A stretch of 64,000 bases of DNA, taken from NCBI GenBank assembly GCA_034401795.1, contig CM067372.1, positions 33,459,045 to 33,523,044 on the forward strand. Direction: 5' to 3'. The DNA is from Chaetoderma sp. LZ-2023a (taxonomy: Eukaryota; Mollusca; Caudofoveata; Chaetodermatida; Chaetodermatidae). Positions 24,601-34,522 of the stretch are shown here, piece after piece. The stretch's first letter is position 1; each line of letters opens with the position of its first letter. The notes below the pieces were generated by a model. The model had not been told where the DNA came from. It saw only the letters and a list, made by a program, of their open reading frames with translations, and searched no databases. Both the position numbers and the translations under genes were made by a program.

Positions 24601-27600
24601 CCTCAGCCTTGTGGCAGCTGTGTTTGCCTGGTATTAATGATAACAGTTAACCTCAGCTTTGTCGCAGCCGTGTTTGCCTGGTATTAATGATAACAGTTAA
24701 CCTCAGCCTTGTGGTAGCTGTGTTTGCCTGCTATTAATGATAACACCTAACCTCAGCTTTATGGTAGCTGTGTTTGCCTGGTATTAATGATAACAGCTAA
24801 TCTCAGCCTTGTGGTAGCTGTGTAAATTTGCCTGGTATTAATTATAACAGTTAACCTCAGCTTTGTGGTAGCTGTGTTTGCCTGGTATTAATGATAACAG
24901 TTAACCTCAGCCTTGTGGTAGCTGTGTAAATTTGCCTGGTATTAATGATAACAGTTAACCTCAGCCTTGTGGTAGATGTGTTTGCCTGGTATTAATGATA
25001 CCAGTTAACCTCAGCTTTGTGGTAGCTGTGTAAATTTGCCTGGTATTAATGATAACAGTTAACCTCAGCTTTGTGGTAGCTGTGTTTGCCTGGTATTAAT
25101 GATAACAGTTAACCTCAGCCTTGTGGTAGCTGTGTAAATTTGCCTGGTATTAATGATAACAGTTAACCTCAGCCTTGTGGTAGATGTGTTTGCCTGGTAT
25201 TAATGATACCAGTTAACCTCAGCTTTGTGGTAGCTGTGTTTTCCTGGTATTAATGATAACAGTTAACATCAGCTTTGTGGTAGCTGTGTTTGCCTGGTAT
25301 TAATGATAACAGTTAACCTCAGCCTTGTGGCAGCTGTGTTTGCCTGGTATTAATGATAACAGTTAACCTCAGCCTTGTGGTATCTGTGTTTGCCTGGTAT
25401 TAATGATAACAGTTAACCTCAGCCTTGTGGTAGGTGTGTAAATTTGCCTGGTATTAATGATAACAGTTAAACTCAGCTTTGTGGTAGTTGTGTTTGCCTG
25501 GTATTAATGATAACAGCTAACCTCAGCCTTGTGGTAGCTGTGTTTGCCTGGTATTAATGATAACAGTTAACCTCAGCTTTGTGGTAGCTGTGTTTGCCTG
25601 GTATTAATGATAACAGTTAACCTCAGCCTTGTGGTAGCTGTGTAAATTTGCCTGGTATTAATGATAACAGTTAACCTCAGCCTTGTGGTAGGTGTGTTTG
25701 CCTGGTATTAATGATACCAGTTAACCTCAGCTTTGTGGTAGCTGTGTTTGCCTGGTATTAATGATAACAGTTAACCTCAGCCTTGTGGTAGCTGTGTAAA
25801 TTTGCCTGGTATTAATGATCACAGTTAACCTCAGCCTTGTGGTAGCTGTGTTTGCCTGGTATTAATGATACCAGTTAACCTCAGCTTTGTGGTAGTTGTG
25901 TTTGCCTGGTATTAATGATAACAGCTAACCTCAGCTTTGTGGTAGCTGTGTTTGCTTGGTATTAATGATAACAGTTAACCTCAGCTTTGTGGTAGCTGTG
26001 TTTGCCTGGTATTAATGATAACAGTTAACCTCAGCCTTGTGGTAGCTGTGTAAATTTACCTGGTATTAATGATAACAGTTAACCTCAGCCTTGTGGTAGC
26101 TGTGTTTGCCTGGTATTAATGATACCAGTTAACCTCAGCTTTGTGGTAGCTGTGTTTGCCTGGTATTAATGATAACAGTTAACCTCAGCCTTGTGGTAGC
26201 TGTGTAAATTTGCCTGGTATTAATGATCACAGTTAACATCAGCCTTGTGGTAGCTGTGTTTGCCTGGTATTAATGATACCAGTTAACCTCAGCTTTGTGG
26301 TAGCTGTGTTTGCCTGGTATTAATGATAACAGTTAACCTCAGCCTTGTGGTAGCTGTGTAAATTTGCCTGGTATTAATGATAACAGTTAACCTCAGCCTT
26401 GTGGTAGATGTGTTTGCCTGGTATTAATACCAGTTAACCTCAGCTTTGTGGTAGCTGTGTTTGCCTGGTATTAATGATAACAGTTAACCTCAGCTTTGTG
26501 GTAGCTGCATTTGCCTGGTATTAATGATAACAGTTAACCTCAGCCTTGTGGCAGCTGTGTAAATTTGCCTGGTATTAATGATAACAGTTAACCTCAGCCT
26601 TGTGGTAGCTGTTTGCCTGGTATTAATGACAACAGTTAACCTCAGCCTTGTGGTAGCTGTGTTTGCCTGGTATTAATGATAACAGTTAACCTCAGCCTTG
26701 TGGTAGCTGTGTTTGCCTGGTATTAATGACAACAGTTAACCTCAGCTTTGTGGTAGCTGTGTTTGCCTGGCATTAATGATAACAGTTAACCTCAGCCTTG
26801 TGGTAGGTGTGTAAATTTGCCTGGTATTAATGATAACAGTTAACCTCAGCTTTATGGTAGCTGTGTTTGCCTGGTATTAATGATAACAGTTAACCTCAGC
26901 CTTGTGGCAGCTGTGTTTGCCTGGTATTAATGATAACAGTTAACCTCAGCTTTGTTGCAGCCGTGTTTGCCTGGTATTAATGATAACAGTTAACCTCAGC
27001 CTTGTGGCAGCTGTGTTTGCCTGGTATTAATGATAACAGTTAACCTCAGCTTTGTCGCAGCCGTGTTTGCCTGGTATTAATGATAACAGTTAACCTCAGC
27101 CTTGTGGTAGCTGTGTTTGCCTGCTATTAATGATAACACCTAACCTCAGCTTTATGGTAGCTGTGTTTGCCTGGTATTAATGATAACAGCTAACCTCAGC
27201 CTTGTGGTAGCTGTGTAAATTTGCCTGGTATTAATTATAACAGTTAACCTCAGCTTTGTGGTAGCTGTGTTTGCCTGGTATTAATGATAACAGTTAACCT
27301 CAGCCTTGTGGTAGCTGTGTAAATTTGCCTGGTATTAATGATAACAGTTAACCTCAGCCTTGTGGTAGATGTGTTTGCCTGGTATTAATGATACCAGTTA
27401 ACCTCAGCTTTGTGGTAGCTGTGTAAATTTGCCTGGTATTAATGATAACAGTTAACCTCAGCTTTGTGGTAGCTGTGTTTGCCTGGTATTAATGATAACA
27501 GTTAACCTCAGCCTTGTGGTAGCTGTGTAAATTTGCCTGGTATTAATGATAACAGTTAACCTCAGCCTTGTGGTAGATGTGTTTGCCTGGTATTAATGAT

Positions 27601-27643
27601 ACCAGTTAACCTCAGCTTTGTGGTAGCTGTGTTTTCCTGGTAT
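21610..27643. repeat. 50-bp satellite array, main block (about 120 copies)
   Basis: Units contain AATGATAACAGTTAACCTCA, then GCCTTGTGGTAGCTGTGTTT, then GCCTGGTATT. Some units are 54 bp because of an inserted AAAT (GTGTAAATTTGCC). Variant units recur in the same order 2,393 bp apart from about 22.97 to 27.64 kb, so a higher-order unit of about 47 monomers is duplicated. DIRS copy A interrupts the array; it resumes at 34703. Confidence 0.97.
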
Positions 27644-27646
27644 TAA

Positions 27647-27844
27647 ACGAAATCTAGGATTTCTTTTTTCACGAGAGAGTTGATACTTACCTCCCTAATA
27701 CTTTTGATATTGCTAAATATTGGCTTTCACTCAATAAACACTCAGATTTAAAACAGTTAGGTGCCCCTACTGGGCAGGGAGTCAGAGCGTAGTCTGGCGG
27801 ATGCCAGCCCCACCACCGCGCATGCGCAGACTAGCACTTCCTCT
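27647..27844. repeat. DIRS copy A left inverted terminal repeat
   Basis: The outer 36 bp (AAACGAAATCTAGG...GAGAGAGTTG) are unique to this end. From ATACTTACCTCCC (27683) to CACTTCCTCT (27844) it is an exact inverse of about 34523-34684. Contains a CGCGCATGCGCA palindrome. Confidence 0.95.
27817..27828. promoter_or_regulatory. NRF1/alpha-Pal-like palindrome in left terminal repeat
   Basis: CGCGCATGCGCA fits the palindromic consensus YGCGCAYGCGCR known for the NRF1/P3A2/Ewg factor family. The mirror copy is at 34539-34550. A promoter role is inference. Confidence 0.45.
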
Positions 27845-27928
27845 GACTAGATTATTGGCTGACACACATGCAACTATTAAGAGCCTGAAGACCGAGCCTC
27901 TGTGGGGTGGAGAGGCCTGGTCCGTATC

Positions 27929-28028
27929 TAGGGAGGTAAGTATCAACTCTCTCGTGAAAAAAGAAATCCTAGATTTCGTTTATTTCACTTCAAGAGTATA
28001 CTTACCTCCCTAATACTTTTGATATTGC
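27929..28028. repeat. DIRS copy A internal complementary region
   Basis: TAGGGAGGTAAGTATCAACT...CGTTT complements the left terminus and ATTTCACTTCAAGAGTATAC...GATATTGC complements the right. The junction TTTCGTTTATTTCACTTC is the complement of the two ends joined, so it records the circle junction. Confidence 0.94.
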
Positions 28029-28563
28029 CAGAATTCGAAAGTGAATCTGGCGGGAGGGAGGCGAGGTCAAAAGACCAGCTCATCCCTATACGCTTTTCTG
28101 CGTTTAAGGCACTTAAACTTCTGAAACTGTAAGAAAAAACAGTCAGGATTTGACTAACCATCGGATAACACCACCGATGTATGAGAGATGACCGAATGTC
28201 ATATGCGCTCCCCCCCCCCCCTCCTTCCTGGGAGGAAGAGTCGACTGACCTCAATGTCCTATACGCTCTCTACGTACAAGTGCCATGTACTACAGGACAG
28301 AGACGAAAAAGCTCCATTTTCGTAACTCTCAACAATGAACCACACAAATACACAAACCATCACCATATTAATAACGGGTAATCGTGACAATACAATCAAC
28401 AACGGACAACACATGAACAAGACTGACCTTGTTGAAATGGCTGCTGACATCGTCTTCCCATTGGCAAAGACTGATGCAGGCCCAAAAAAGTGGGTGTTTC
28501 CATAAATTAATTGTGAAATATATAAGTAATGAGGAAAAACCTCCTCAAAAAATATAAACCGAT
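28029..28563. other. DIRS copy A untranslated region downstream of recombinase
   Basis: Holds a poly-C run (about 28208-28220) that is also present in copy B at about 15475. No coding sequence recognised. Confidence 0.6.
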
Positions 28564-31500
28564 TTATTTTTTCAAAACCGACAAGGCGAGAGGATTAGAG
28601 GTGTCACGGAGATAATGGTCTGTAAAACTTGACTCACAGTGCCACTGAGCCACCGACATAATATCATCCACAGGGACCCCATTAAATAGGGCCGTGGATG
28701 TCACTACGCCGCGGACACTGTGAGCCTTGGCCACGTCAACCTGCTTCCCGGTAGCGGATTTATGGCAAAACTGAATGCATTCCACAATCCACCTGGAAAT
28801 GGTGTCCTTAGAAGCCCTCCCATGGGGTTCAATATATGACAACCATAACGCTGACTGGTCGGTGCGCCATGCCGCCGTACGTTGTTTGTACCGGCGCAGC
28901 GCCCGGACGGGACACCATGCTTTAGAATTAGGATCATATCTAGTTAAAGCAGGCAAAATAATAGGTTGACCTGGATATTTCAACGACTGATTTTTAGCCA
29001 AGAAATTAATCCTAGGTAGCAGCTTAAGGCCTTCCCCTGAAACCACAAAACGGTCATCCTCGGCTGATAAGGCATGAATTTCACTCCTACGCCTAGCCGA
29101 GGCCGCAGCAATTAAAAACACAGTCTTCAGTGTTAATAGTTTCATAGAAATGGAACTAAGTGGTTCAAAAGGCTTATCACCTAGTACTTGAAGCACTAGC
29201 GATAAACTCCAAGACGGAATCACAGGTGGATTCCTTGGTCTTAGATTGCCCATGCCTTTAATTAATACATTCAATGTATTTACTTCATCACTTCCCCTCT
29301 TAGCCAAGCAAGGAATAACAGACATTAATGCTGACTTATAACCAGCAATAGAGTTAGGCTTGAGGCTATAGGCATCATAGAGGTGACAGAGGAAATCAGC
29401 TACTACTTGAATAGATGAATCCATTGGATCAATACATCTTTTTGAGCACCATTCTGCAAATCTGTTGATTTTATAATTATATGCTCTGGAGGTTGACCCC
29501 CTCCTGGCTTTGGCCATAAACATGGCTGCTTGCTCAGAAAAGCCCTCCTTAATTCTAGATTCCTTGACAACATCCACGCAGTCAATCTGAACATTGACGG
29601 ATTGTTGTGAAGGGCCTTGCCCTGGAAGATAATATCGTCCATCAGAGGCAGAGGAACCGGATTGCAGACCAGAAGGTCCAGCAGATCCGTATACCATGAT
29701 CGGCTTGGCCAATCCGGGGCGATCAGAAGCACTTGGCATTCCTCTTGTCTGATTTTCTGAAGAATTTTTGGAATCAGGATTGCTGGAGGGAATGCGTATG
29801 CATACATTCTCCCCCAGCTGATAGCTAACGCATCTGTTGCGAAAGCGCTTGGATCCGGAATCGGAGAGACGTACGTCGTCATCTTCGCATTCTCCTTCGT
29901 TGCGAACAAATCGATGTTGGGTTTCCCCCAATGGTCGAACAGACGATCCGCCACACATTGATTTAGTTGCCATTCCGTGGGTAAAACACTCATCCTTCGG
30001 CTCAATGAGTCTGCTAGCAGGTTTAACCTTCCCGGAATATGAACTGCTTTCAAGGTAATCTGGTGATCCAGACACCAACAAAGCAGTTTCCATGTCATCA
30101 TACAGAGACTGGGCGACTTCGTTCCGCCCTGGCGGTTTATGTAAGTCACAACTGTTGAGTTGTCTGAACGAATAAGAACAACCTTGCCCTGAACTTTCTG
30201 TAAGAAATGTTCCAGGCCCAGGACTACTGCTCTTAGCTCCAGTAGATTTATATGTTCCTTTGACTGTTCCAGATTCCAAAGCCCTGATATCGTGGATTCT
30301 TCCAGGCAAGCTCCCCAGCCCTCCATCGATGCATCTGTATACACAGTCACCTGAGGGTGGGGAGGGGTTAGCAAAACCCCCGGCAAGAGATTCTCTGTAT
30401 TCAACCACCATTGCAGGTGGTGAATCAGAGGCGCCAACACTGACACATTCGAGTCCAGCGAACCTGTACTCTGGGTCCATTGTGTCATGAGAAACAACTG
30501 GATCGGCCGCCTGCGTAAGGCGGCCTGAGGAATGACTGGTTCCAACGAAACCATCAACCCCAGCATTCTCAAGTAAACCCGTGCCAGGACATGACGACTG
30601 TCGCACACTGACTGAATCAACGAGATGAGTTTTTGAACTCTCTCCTGAGTAGGATAAACATATCCTGTCTCTAGATCGAAGAACATCCCCAGGTAAACAA
30701 ACTTCTGGGATGGAGTCAGCTCTGATTTTGGGAAATTGATCATCCAGCCCAAGTCTGTGAGAATTTTCAAAACAATCTCCAGATTGGCGGACAAACTTTC
30801 CCGGGTGTGCGCTTTCAACAGCCAGTCGTCTATGTACGTGTGGACTGCTATGCTTCTCCTGCGGAGGTATGCTGTGATCGCAAGAACCACACGGGTGAAA
30901 ACCCGAGGAGCCGTGGAAATTCCGAAGGGCAACACCCTGAATTCCCACTGTCTGCCCTGGAATGCAAATCTCAGGAAGCGACAGAAACTCCCGTGGATGG
31001 GGATGTGGAAATAAGCATCCTTCAAATCTATTGCCGCCGTCCACATCCCCCTCTCCAACCCCGCCAACACCGAGCGCACCGTTTCCATCTTGAAACTGGG
31101 CGTCTCGATGAACTTGTTCAGTGGCTTGAGGTTGAGAATCGGTCTCCACCCTCCGGTGCGTTTTGTTACTAAGAACAGGGTTGAATAGAAGCCCGGACAT
31201 CTTTGTGCCGGCTGAATAGCTCCTTTTTGTACGAGGGAATTTATCTCCTCCTCGATACACAACCTTTGCTCTGGATCTCTCGGAATGGGAGTCCAGACTG
31301 GCACCAGAGACAGTCGCGACGGCGGGCCTGTCACCCACTCTGGATGATACCCGACGGAAAGCCATCGCAAGACTAAACGGTCCTGAGTTAACCGTTCCCA
31401 CTCTTGCATGTGGCCGGCTAGCCGGCCTCCCACCGGCCCACCTAGGGACCGCGGTGGACACGAGGCATGCAAGAGCGGCACTGTCTCCGTCGCCATACAC
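28564..31500 (-). CDS. DIRS tyrosine recombinase (YR) ORF, copy A
   Basis: 978 codons. The C-terminal third (from about residue 635) is a tyrosine recombinase that would integrate the circular DNA copy: an alpha-helical N-terminal domain (RAYNYKINRFAEWC), catalytic ASARRRSEIHAL near residue 803, AHSVRGVVTS near 925, and QWHCESSFTDHYLRD with the nucleophile at Tyr963. The first 630 or so codons are serine-rich and overlap the RT frame in another phase for about 2.1 kb without a stop. Whether that half is translated is unknown. The true start is uncertain; the frame is the same as gag, separated from it by one TGA at 31534. Confidence 0.92.
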   Translation of the reverse strand: MYGDGDSAALACLVSTAVPRWAGGRPASRPHARVGTVNSGPFSLAMAFRRVSSRVGDRPAVATVSGASLDSHSERSRAKVVYRGGDKFPRTKRSYSAGTKMSGLLFNPVLSNKTHRRVETDSQPQATEQVHRDAQFQDGNGALGVGGVGEGDVDGGNRFEGCLFPHPHPREFLSLPEICIPGQTVGIQGVALRNFHGSSGFHPCGSCDHSIPPQEKHSSPHVHRRLAVESAHPGKFVRQSGDCFENSHRLGLDDQFPKIRADSIPEVCLPGDVLRSRDRICLSYSGESSKTHLVDSVSVRQSSCPGTGLLENAGVDGFVGTSHSSGRLTQAADPVVSHDTMDPEYRFAGLECVSVGASDSPPAMVVEYRESLAGGFANPSPPSGDCVYRCIDGGLGSLPGRIHDIRALESGTVKGTYKSTGAKSSSPGPGTFLTESSGQGCSYSFRQLNSCDLHKPPGRNEVAQSLYDDMETALLVSGSPDYLESSSYSGKVKPASRLIEPKDECFTHGMATKSMCGGSSVRPLGETQHRFVRNEGECEDDDVRLSDSGSKRFRNRCVSYQLGENVCIRIPSSNPDSKNSSENQTRGMPSASDRPGLAKPIMVYGSAGPSGLQSGSSASDGRYYLPGQGPSQQSVNVQIDCVDVVKESRIKEGFSEQAAMFMAKARRGSTSRAYNYKINRFAEWCSKRCIDPMDSSIQVVADFLCHLYDAYSLKPNSIAGYKSALMSVIPCLAKRGSDEVNTLNVLIKGMGNLRPRNPPVIPSWSLSLVLQVLGDKPFEPLSSISMKLLTLKTVFLIAAASARRRSEIHALSAEDDRFVVSGEGLKLLPRINFLAKNQSLKYPGQPIILPALTRYDPNSKAWCPVRALRRYKQRTAAWRTDQSALWLSYIEPHGRASKDTISRWIVECIQFCHKSATGKQVDVAKAHSVRGVVTSTALFNGVPVDDIMSVAQWHCESSFTDHYLRDTSNPLALSVLKK

Positions 31501-31784
31501 ACCGGAGTGGTTCTTACCGCGGTAAGTGTCCTGTCAGGACCGATAACCACGCCCAGATCCTCGCGCGCCCCGCCCCGCCCCGCGCGCACCTCGGTGCGCG
31601 GGCGGCTGCCTGGCTGACGGCGCCTGAGGAACCTGCGCCCCCCTCGCTGCTGGCCGAATCGCACGCGGCCGAGGCCGACGCTGCGACGGTGGCTGGCCAC
31701 TGACCTGGCCAGCACCACCTCGAGCCTGCAGGGGACGACACGCCGGGGCCGCGGCGCGAGCGTTAGAACGACGCAGCACATCAA
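29403..31784 (-). CDS. DIRS reverse transcriptase / RNase H / Dam-like methylase, copy A
   Basis: 793 codons, uninterrupted. Reverse transcriptase: GGWRPILNLKPLNKF, AIDLKDAYFHIPI near residue 250, and the catalytic HTYIDDW with YIDD at 317-320. RNase H: VYTDASMEGWG near 483, INLLELRAV, then RSDNSTVVTYINRQGG. The C-terminal third (NIDLFATKENAKMTTY, YAFPPAILIPKIL, LLIAPDWPSRSW) matches the phage Dam-like methylase domain known from DIRS1 elements; the usual catalytic NPPY-type motif reads FPPA, so activity is doubtful. The first 80 or so codons overlap gag in a different phase; the functional start or frameshift site is not determined. Confidence 0.93.
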   Translation of the reverse strand: MMCCVVLTLAPRPRRVVPCRLEVVLARSVASHRRSVGLGRVRFGQQRGGRRFLRRRQPGSRPRTEVRAGRGGAREDLGVVIGPDRTLTAVRTTPVCMATETVPLLHASCPPRSLGGPVGGRLAGHMQEWERLTQDRLVLRWLSVGYHPEWVTGPPSRLSLVPVWTPIPRDPEQRLCIEEEINSLVQKGAIQPAQRCPGFYSTLFLVTKRTGGWRPILNLKPLNKFIETPSFKMETVRSVLAGLERGMWTAAIDLKDAYFHIPIHGSFCRFLRFAFQGRQWEFRVLPFGISTAPRVFTRVVLAITAYLRRRSIAVHTYIDDWLLKAHTRESLSANLEIVLKILTDLGWMINFPKSELTPSQKFVYLGMFFDLETGYVYPTQERVQKLISLIQSVCDSRHVLARVYLRMLGLMVSLEPVIPQAALRRRPIQLFLMTQWTQSTGSLDSNVSVLAPLIHHLQWWLNTENLLPGVLLTPPHPQVTVYTDASMEGWGACLEESTISGLWNLEQSKEHINLLELRAVVLGLEHFLQKVQGKVVLIRSDNSTVVTYINRQGGTKSPSLCMMTWKLLCWCLDHQITLKAVHIPGRLNLLADSLSRRMSVLPTEWQLNQCVADRLFDHWGKPNIDLFATKENAKMTTYVSPIPDPSAFATDALAISWGRMYAYAFPPAILIPKILQKIRQEECQVLLIAPDWPSRSWYTDLLDLLVCNPVPLPLMDDIIFQGKALHNNPSMFRLTAWMLSRNLELRRAFLSKQPCLWPKPGGGQPPEHIIIKSTDLQNGAQKDVLIQWIHLFK

Positions 31785-33597
31785 ACTGCTCGCGCAGCGC
31801 CCTCTGGTTATTCACCAGGGTGACCGTCTCTTGGAGGTGGCGACATCCCTCACCTCCAAAAAGACCAGGGCCCGTCATAGGCGTACGCAGTAGCCTATTG
31901 TACAGGTCCTGAGACGGGCACAGATTGTCCAGGGCAAACGTGCGTCTTGCCCTGACACTCCTGGTCACCGCCCGAGTCATACAGTCCAGCGCCAGGTTAA
32001 TACCATCCTGGATGGTTCGCTGGACAGTGACCGGACTTGGCTGGCGCGATGCGGATGCCGTTACTACCCCCTGTAACAGCTGGGAGACGTGGGACAGAGC
32101 GGCAATCGAAGCCCTCCCACTCTCCTCCGCATCACGCAACGCGGTATTCGCCGAACGCAACGCGTTCGCGCACAGGACACCCGTGTCAGAACGGGAGCCT
32201 GGCCGCGCATCCTCACCCAAAGCCGCGCGGTCATCCACGCCGGGCTTGGGCACCACACCGTACCGCTGGTAATCCAGGGGCACGATGCGACAACGCCTGG
32301 CCACCTCGCGAGGGGCCTTCGCGAGACGTCCACTCGACTTAATGGACGACTCCGCCGCCTTGAACATGTCAACGACATGCTCCGCCAGCGGCAGAGAAGG
32401 CATAGCGTTAGCAGTCGGTTTCCCAGCTAACCACGGCGTGTGAACACGCTGGCTAGCCGACTGCTCCACGGGCAGATCAGGCCTAACGCTCACCAACCAC
32501 TGGCAAGCGTCATACCAATCCTCCTCCGTGGCTAACTGCGAGCGCTCTACAAGACGGGGTCCTTCGTCTTCCTCCTGAGCGCAAGCAGTAGAGCTTGACG
32601 GCGGGTATGCTGATACACCTGGCAAGCCAGGGAAAACACGCGGGCCTGACAGCACCGGCATGAGAATATCACTGGTTTGACCAGGAGCAGGCACCGTGGC
32701 AGAGCGCGGGGTATACATAGTCTCACCACGGGCCCGGCCAGCACCAGCAACACCCTCGGCAAGCCGAGGTATGCGGTACCGCTGGCCATCAGCAGCGCCC
32801 TGGGCCACCACCTGAGCCGCGGACTTTACTCCAGGGTGAGTAAAACCGTGGAATAAGGCGCCTGTATTCCCCGCGAGGGGTGCACAAACGTCTTCATCCA
32901 TGTCCACGTCGTCAGACGGCGACCCTAGCAGGTAATCCTCATTACCCTGGTCAGAAAGATTAGACCCCGGGTCAGCAAAGAGAGCTAACCCGGGCTGACC
33001 AGGAACGGTGCCATAGGAGGTACTGGCCACCGCGGCGTGCGGATACCCCTGGACTGATAAGCAGCCCGCGGGTTCCAGCGACAACCGTCCACGGTCCCCT
33101 ATCGGCGCGGCAATAAGCCTGCTGCCAGGGCCGTGGAACGCCCCCTCTAATGGGGCCACCTCTGAATCGTCGAACAACGGAAGCGGACTAAGGAAAATCG
33201 ATCCAGAGGCGGGGATTACCTGCTCCGAAGCCGATGATGAGGACAGTAAAGGATTTGGTCCAGGAAGCATGCCACGAAGCAACCCTGGAACCAAATCCTT
33301 TACTGCCCTCTTCATCTCTCCCAACATCTCGGTCCGGAAGGCCTCCATATCCACCGCGGACGAGACCTTCCCCTTACCCTTCCTACTTACAACCTCTCGT
33401 TTCCGCTTCTTCTTCTTCTCCTCCTCTACCACCTTGTCCGTCGCCTGTAAGCAGCACAAGAATTCGGACATTAACTCGCCCCCCCAGTGCTTACATATGT
33501 CACAATTAACCAATGGACCACAAGGGCTACATTGATAGCACAGATGCGGCCAGAACTTTTCAAGAAGAAAATGACCACAGGACGCGCAACCCGGTCA
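31534..33597 (-). CDS. DIRS gag, main exon, copy A
   Basis: Open from the codon after a TGA at the predicted acceptor (GTTTCAG|TGA, 33597) to TGA at 31534. It starts with a cysteine cluster (CASCGHF, LCYQCSPCGPL, VNCDICKHWG) shared with copy B, then a lysine/arginine run (EEEKKKKRKREVV), a long acidic/proline-rich middle, the conserved ALDCMTRAVTRSVRARRTFA and LDNLCPSQDLYNRLL, and an RG-rich basic tail suited to RNA binding. The first in-frame ATG of this exon is at 33471, which would omit the zinc cluster. GC-rich unlike the host. Confidence 0.85.
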
Positions 33598-34363
33598 CTG
33601 AAACAGGGCAAAGGACAAGGAGTATGAGCAACTAGTTAAGCTTAGAAACTCAATCCAACTCAAAGAGAAGGAAAATGATCATAAAGATCAATATACATCA
33701 GAAACCAGCATAGCGCTTAAATTGCTGATAAATACATAGCCAGGCTGATTATGACGTCATTAATCCCGTGACAGGGAAAAAATTCGATCCCAACAAAACA
33801 TCCAAGTGCAAGGACGAATTGTATGCTGAATGGATAAGTCGACTACACAACCATCAGATACATATAGATAACTCTTTTCTGGCAAAAATGTTAATTATCT
33901 CCCTTTGTTTGTTTACAATAATTAACATCACCACATTATCAATAACTAGATACCTGACACTTTGTATAGACAAACCATCCAACGTGACGAACCGGAGAAC
34001 TCCACCATCTGCACGCCTCTTAACTCTCTCCACCTCATGGGGAAGGAATTGGATCAAGAGGGCAAAGTGAGAAGACCTTTATACTAGGCCTCCAACTCAC
34101 TGGACATAATTTTTCATTTGGTTAGATAACCTAACAGTGTTAGTAGGAAATGGAACCATGGTGGAGAGAAAACTAACTCTCTGCTACTGTGAAGTCACCA
34201 CCTAGCGTCATACAGACCTGTGGACATAAACAGAAAGAGAAATTAGTCCTAGGTAGCACCGAGTTGACATAAACCAACTAACCAAGGCGCTTATCACGGT
34301 AAACGCGAGTCCCGGAAACACAATACACCGGGAAGAAAACTCGCTAATTTTACTAGAAGTCAC

Positions 34364-34414
34364 CTGATTTAAAGGTCCTAAGTCCTTCCGTGGCGAAGTG
34401 TATCCTCCCGCCAT
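34364..34414 (-). CDS. Predicted gag exon 1, DIRS copy A (17 codons)
   Basis: ATG plus 16 codons (MAGGYTSPRKDLGPLNQ) end at donor CAG|GTGACT. A 766-bp intron follows, to acceptor 33598. Length, phase and position match copy B exon 1. Spliced in phase 0, the next codon in this copy is TGA. Confidence 0.55.
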
Positions 34415-34522
34415 CCAAATCAGACACTAACACTCCAAAATAACACTAATAAAACAGTTTAAGAGTAGAAAAGCTTATGACTCAAAAAGACATGTGTGTT
34501 CTCTTTGCCAATAATCTAGCAA

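Noticed and set aside
31511..31520. Splice donor GCG|GTAAGA on the minus strand just after the gag TGA, as a way to make YR mRNA
   Set aside because: No clear matching acceptor before the recombinase domain, and the donor is not conserved in copy B.
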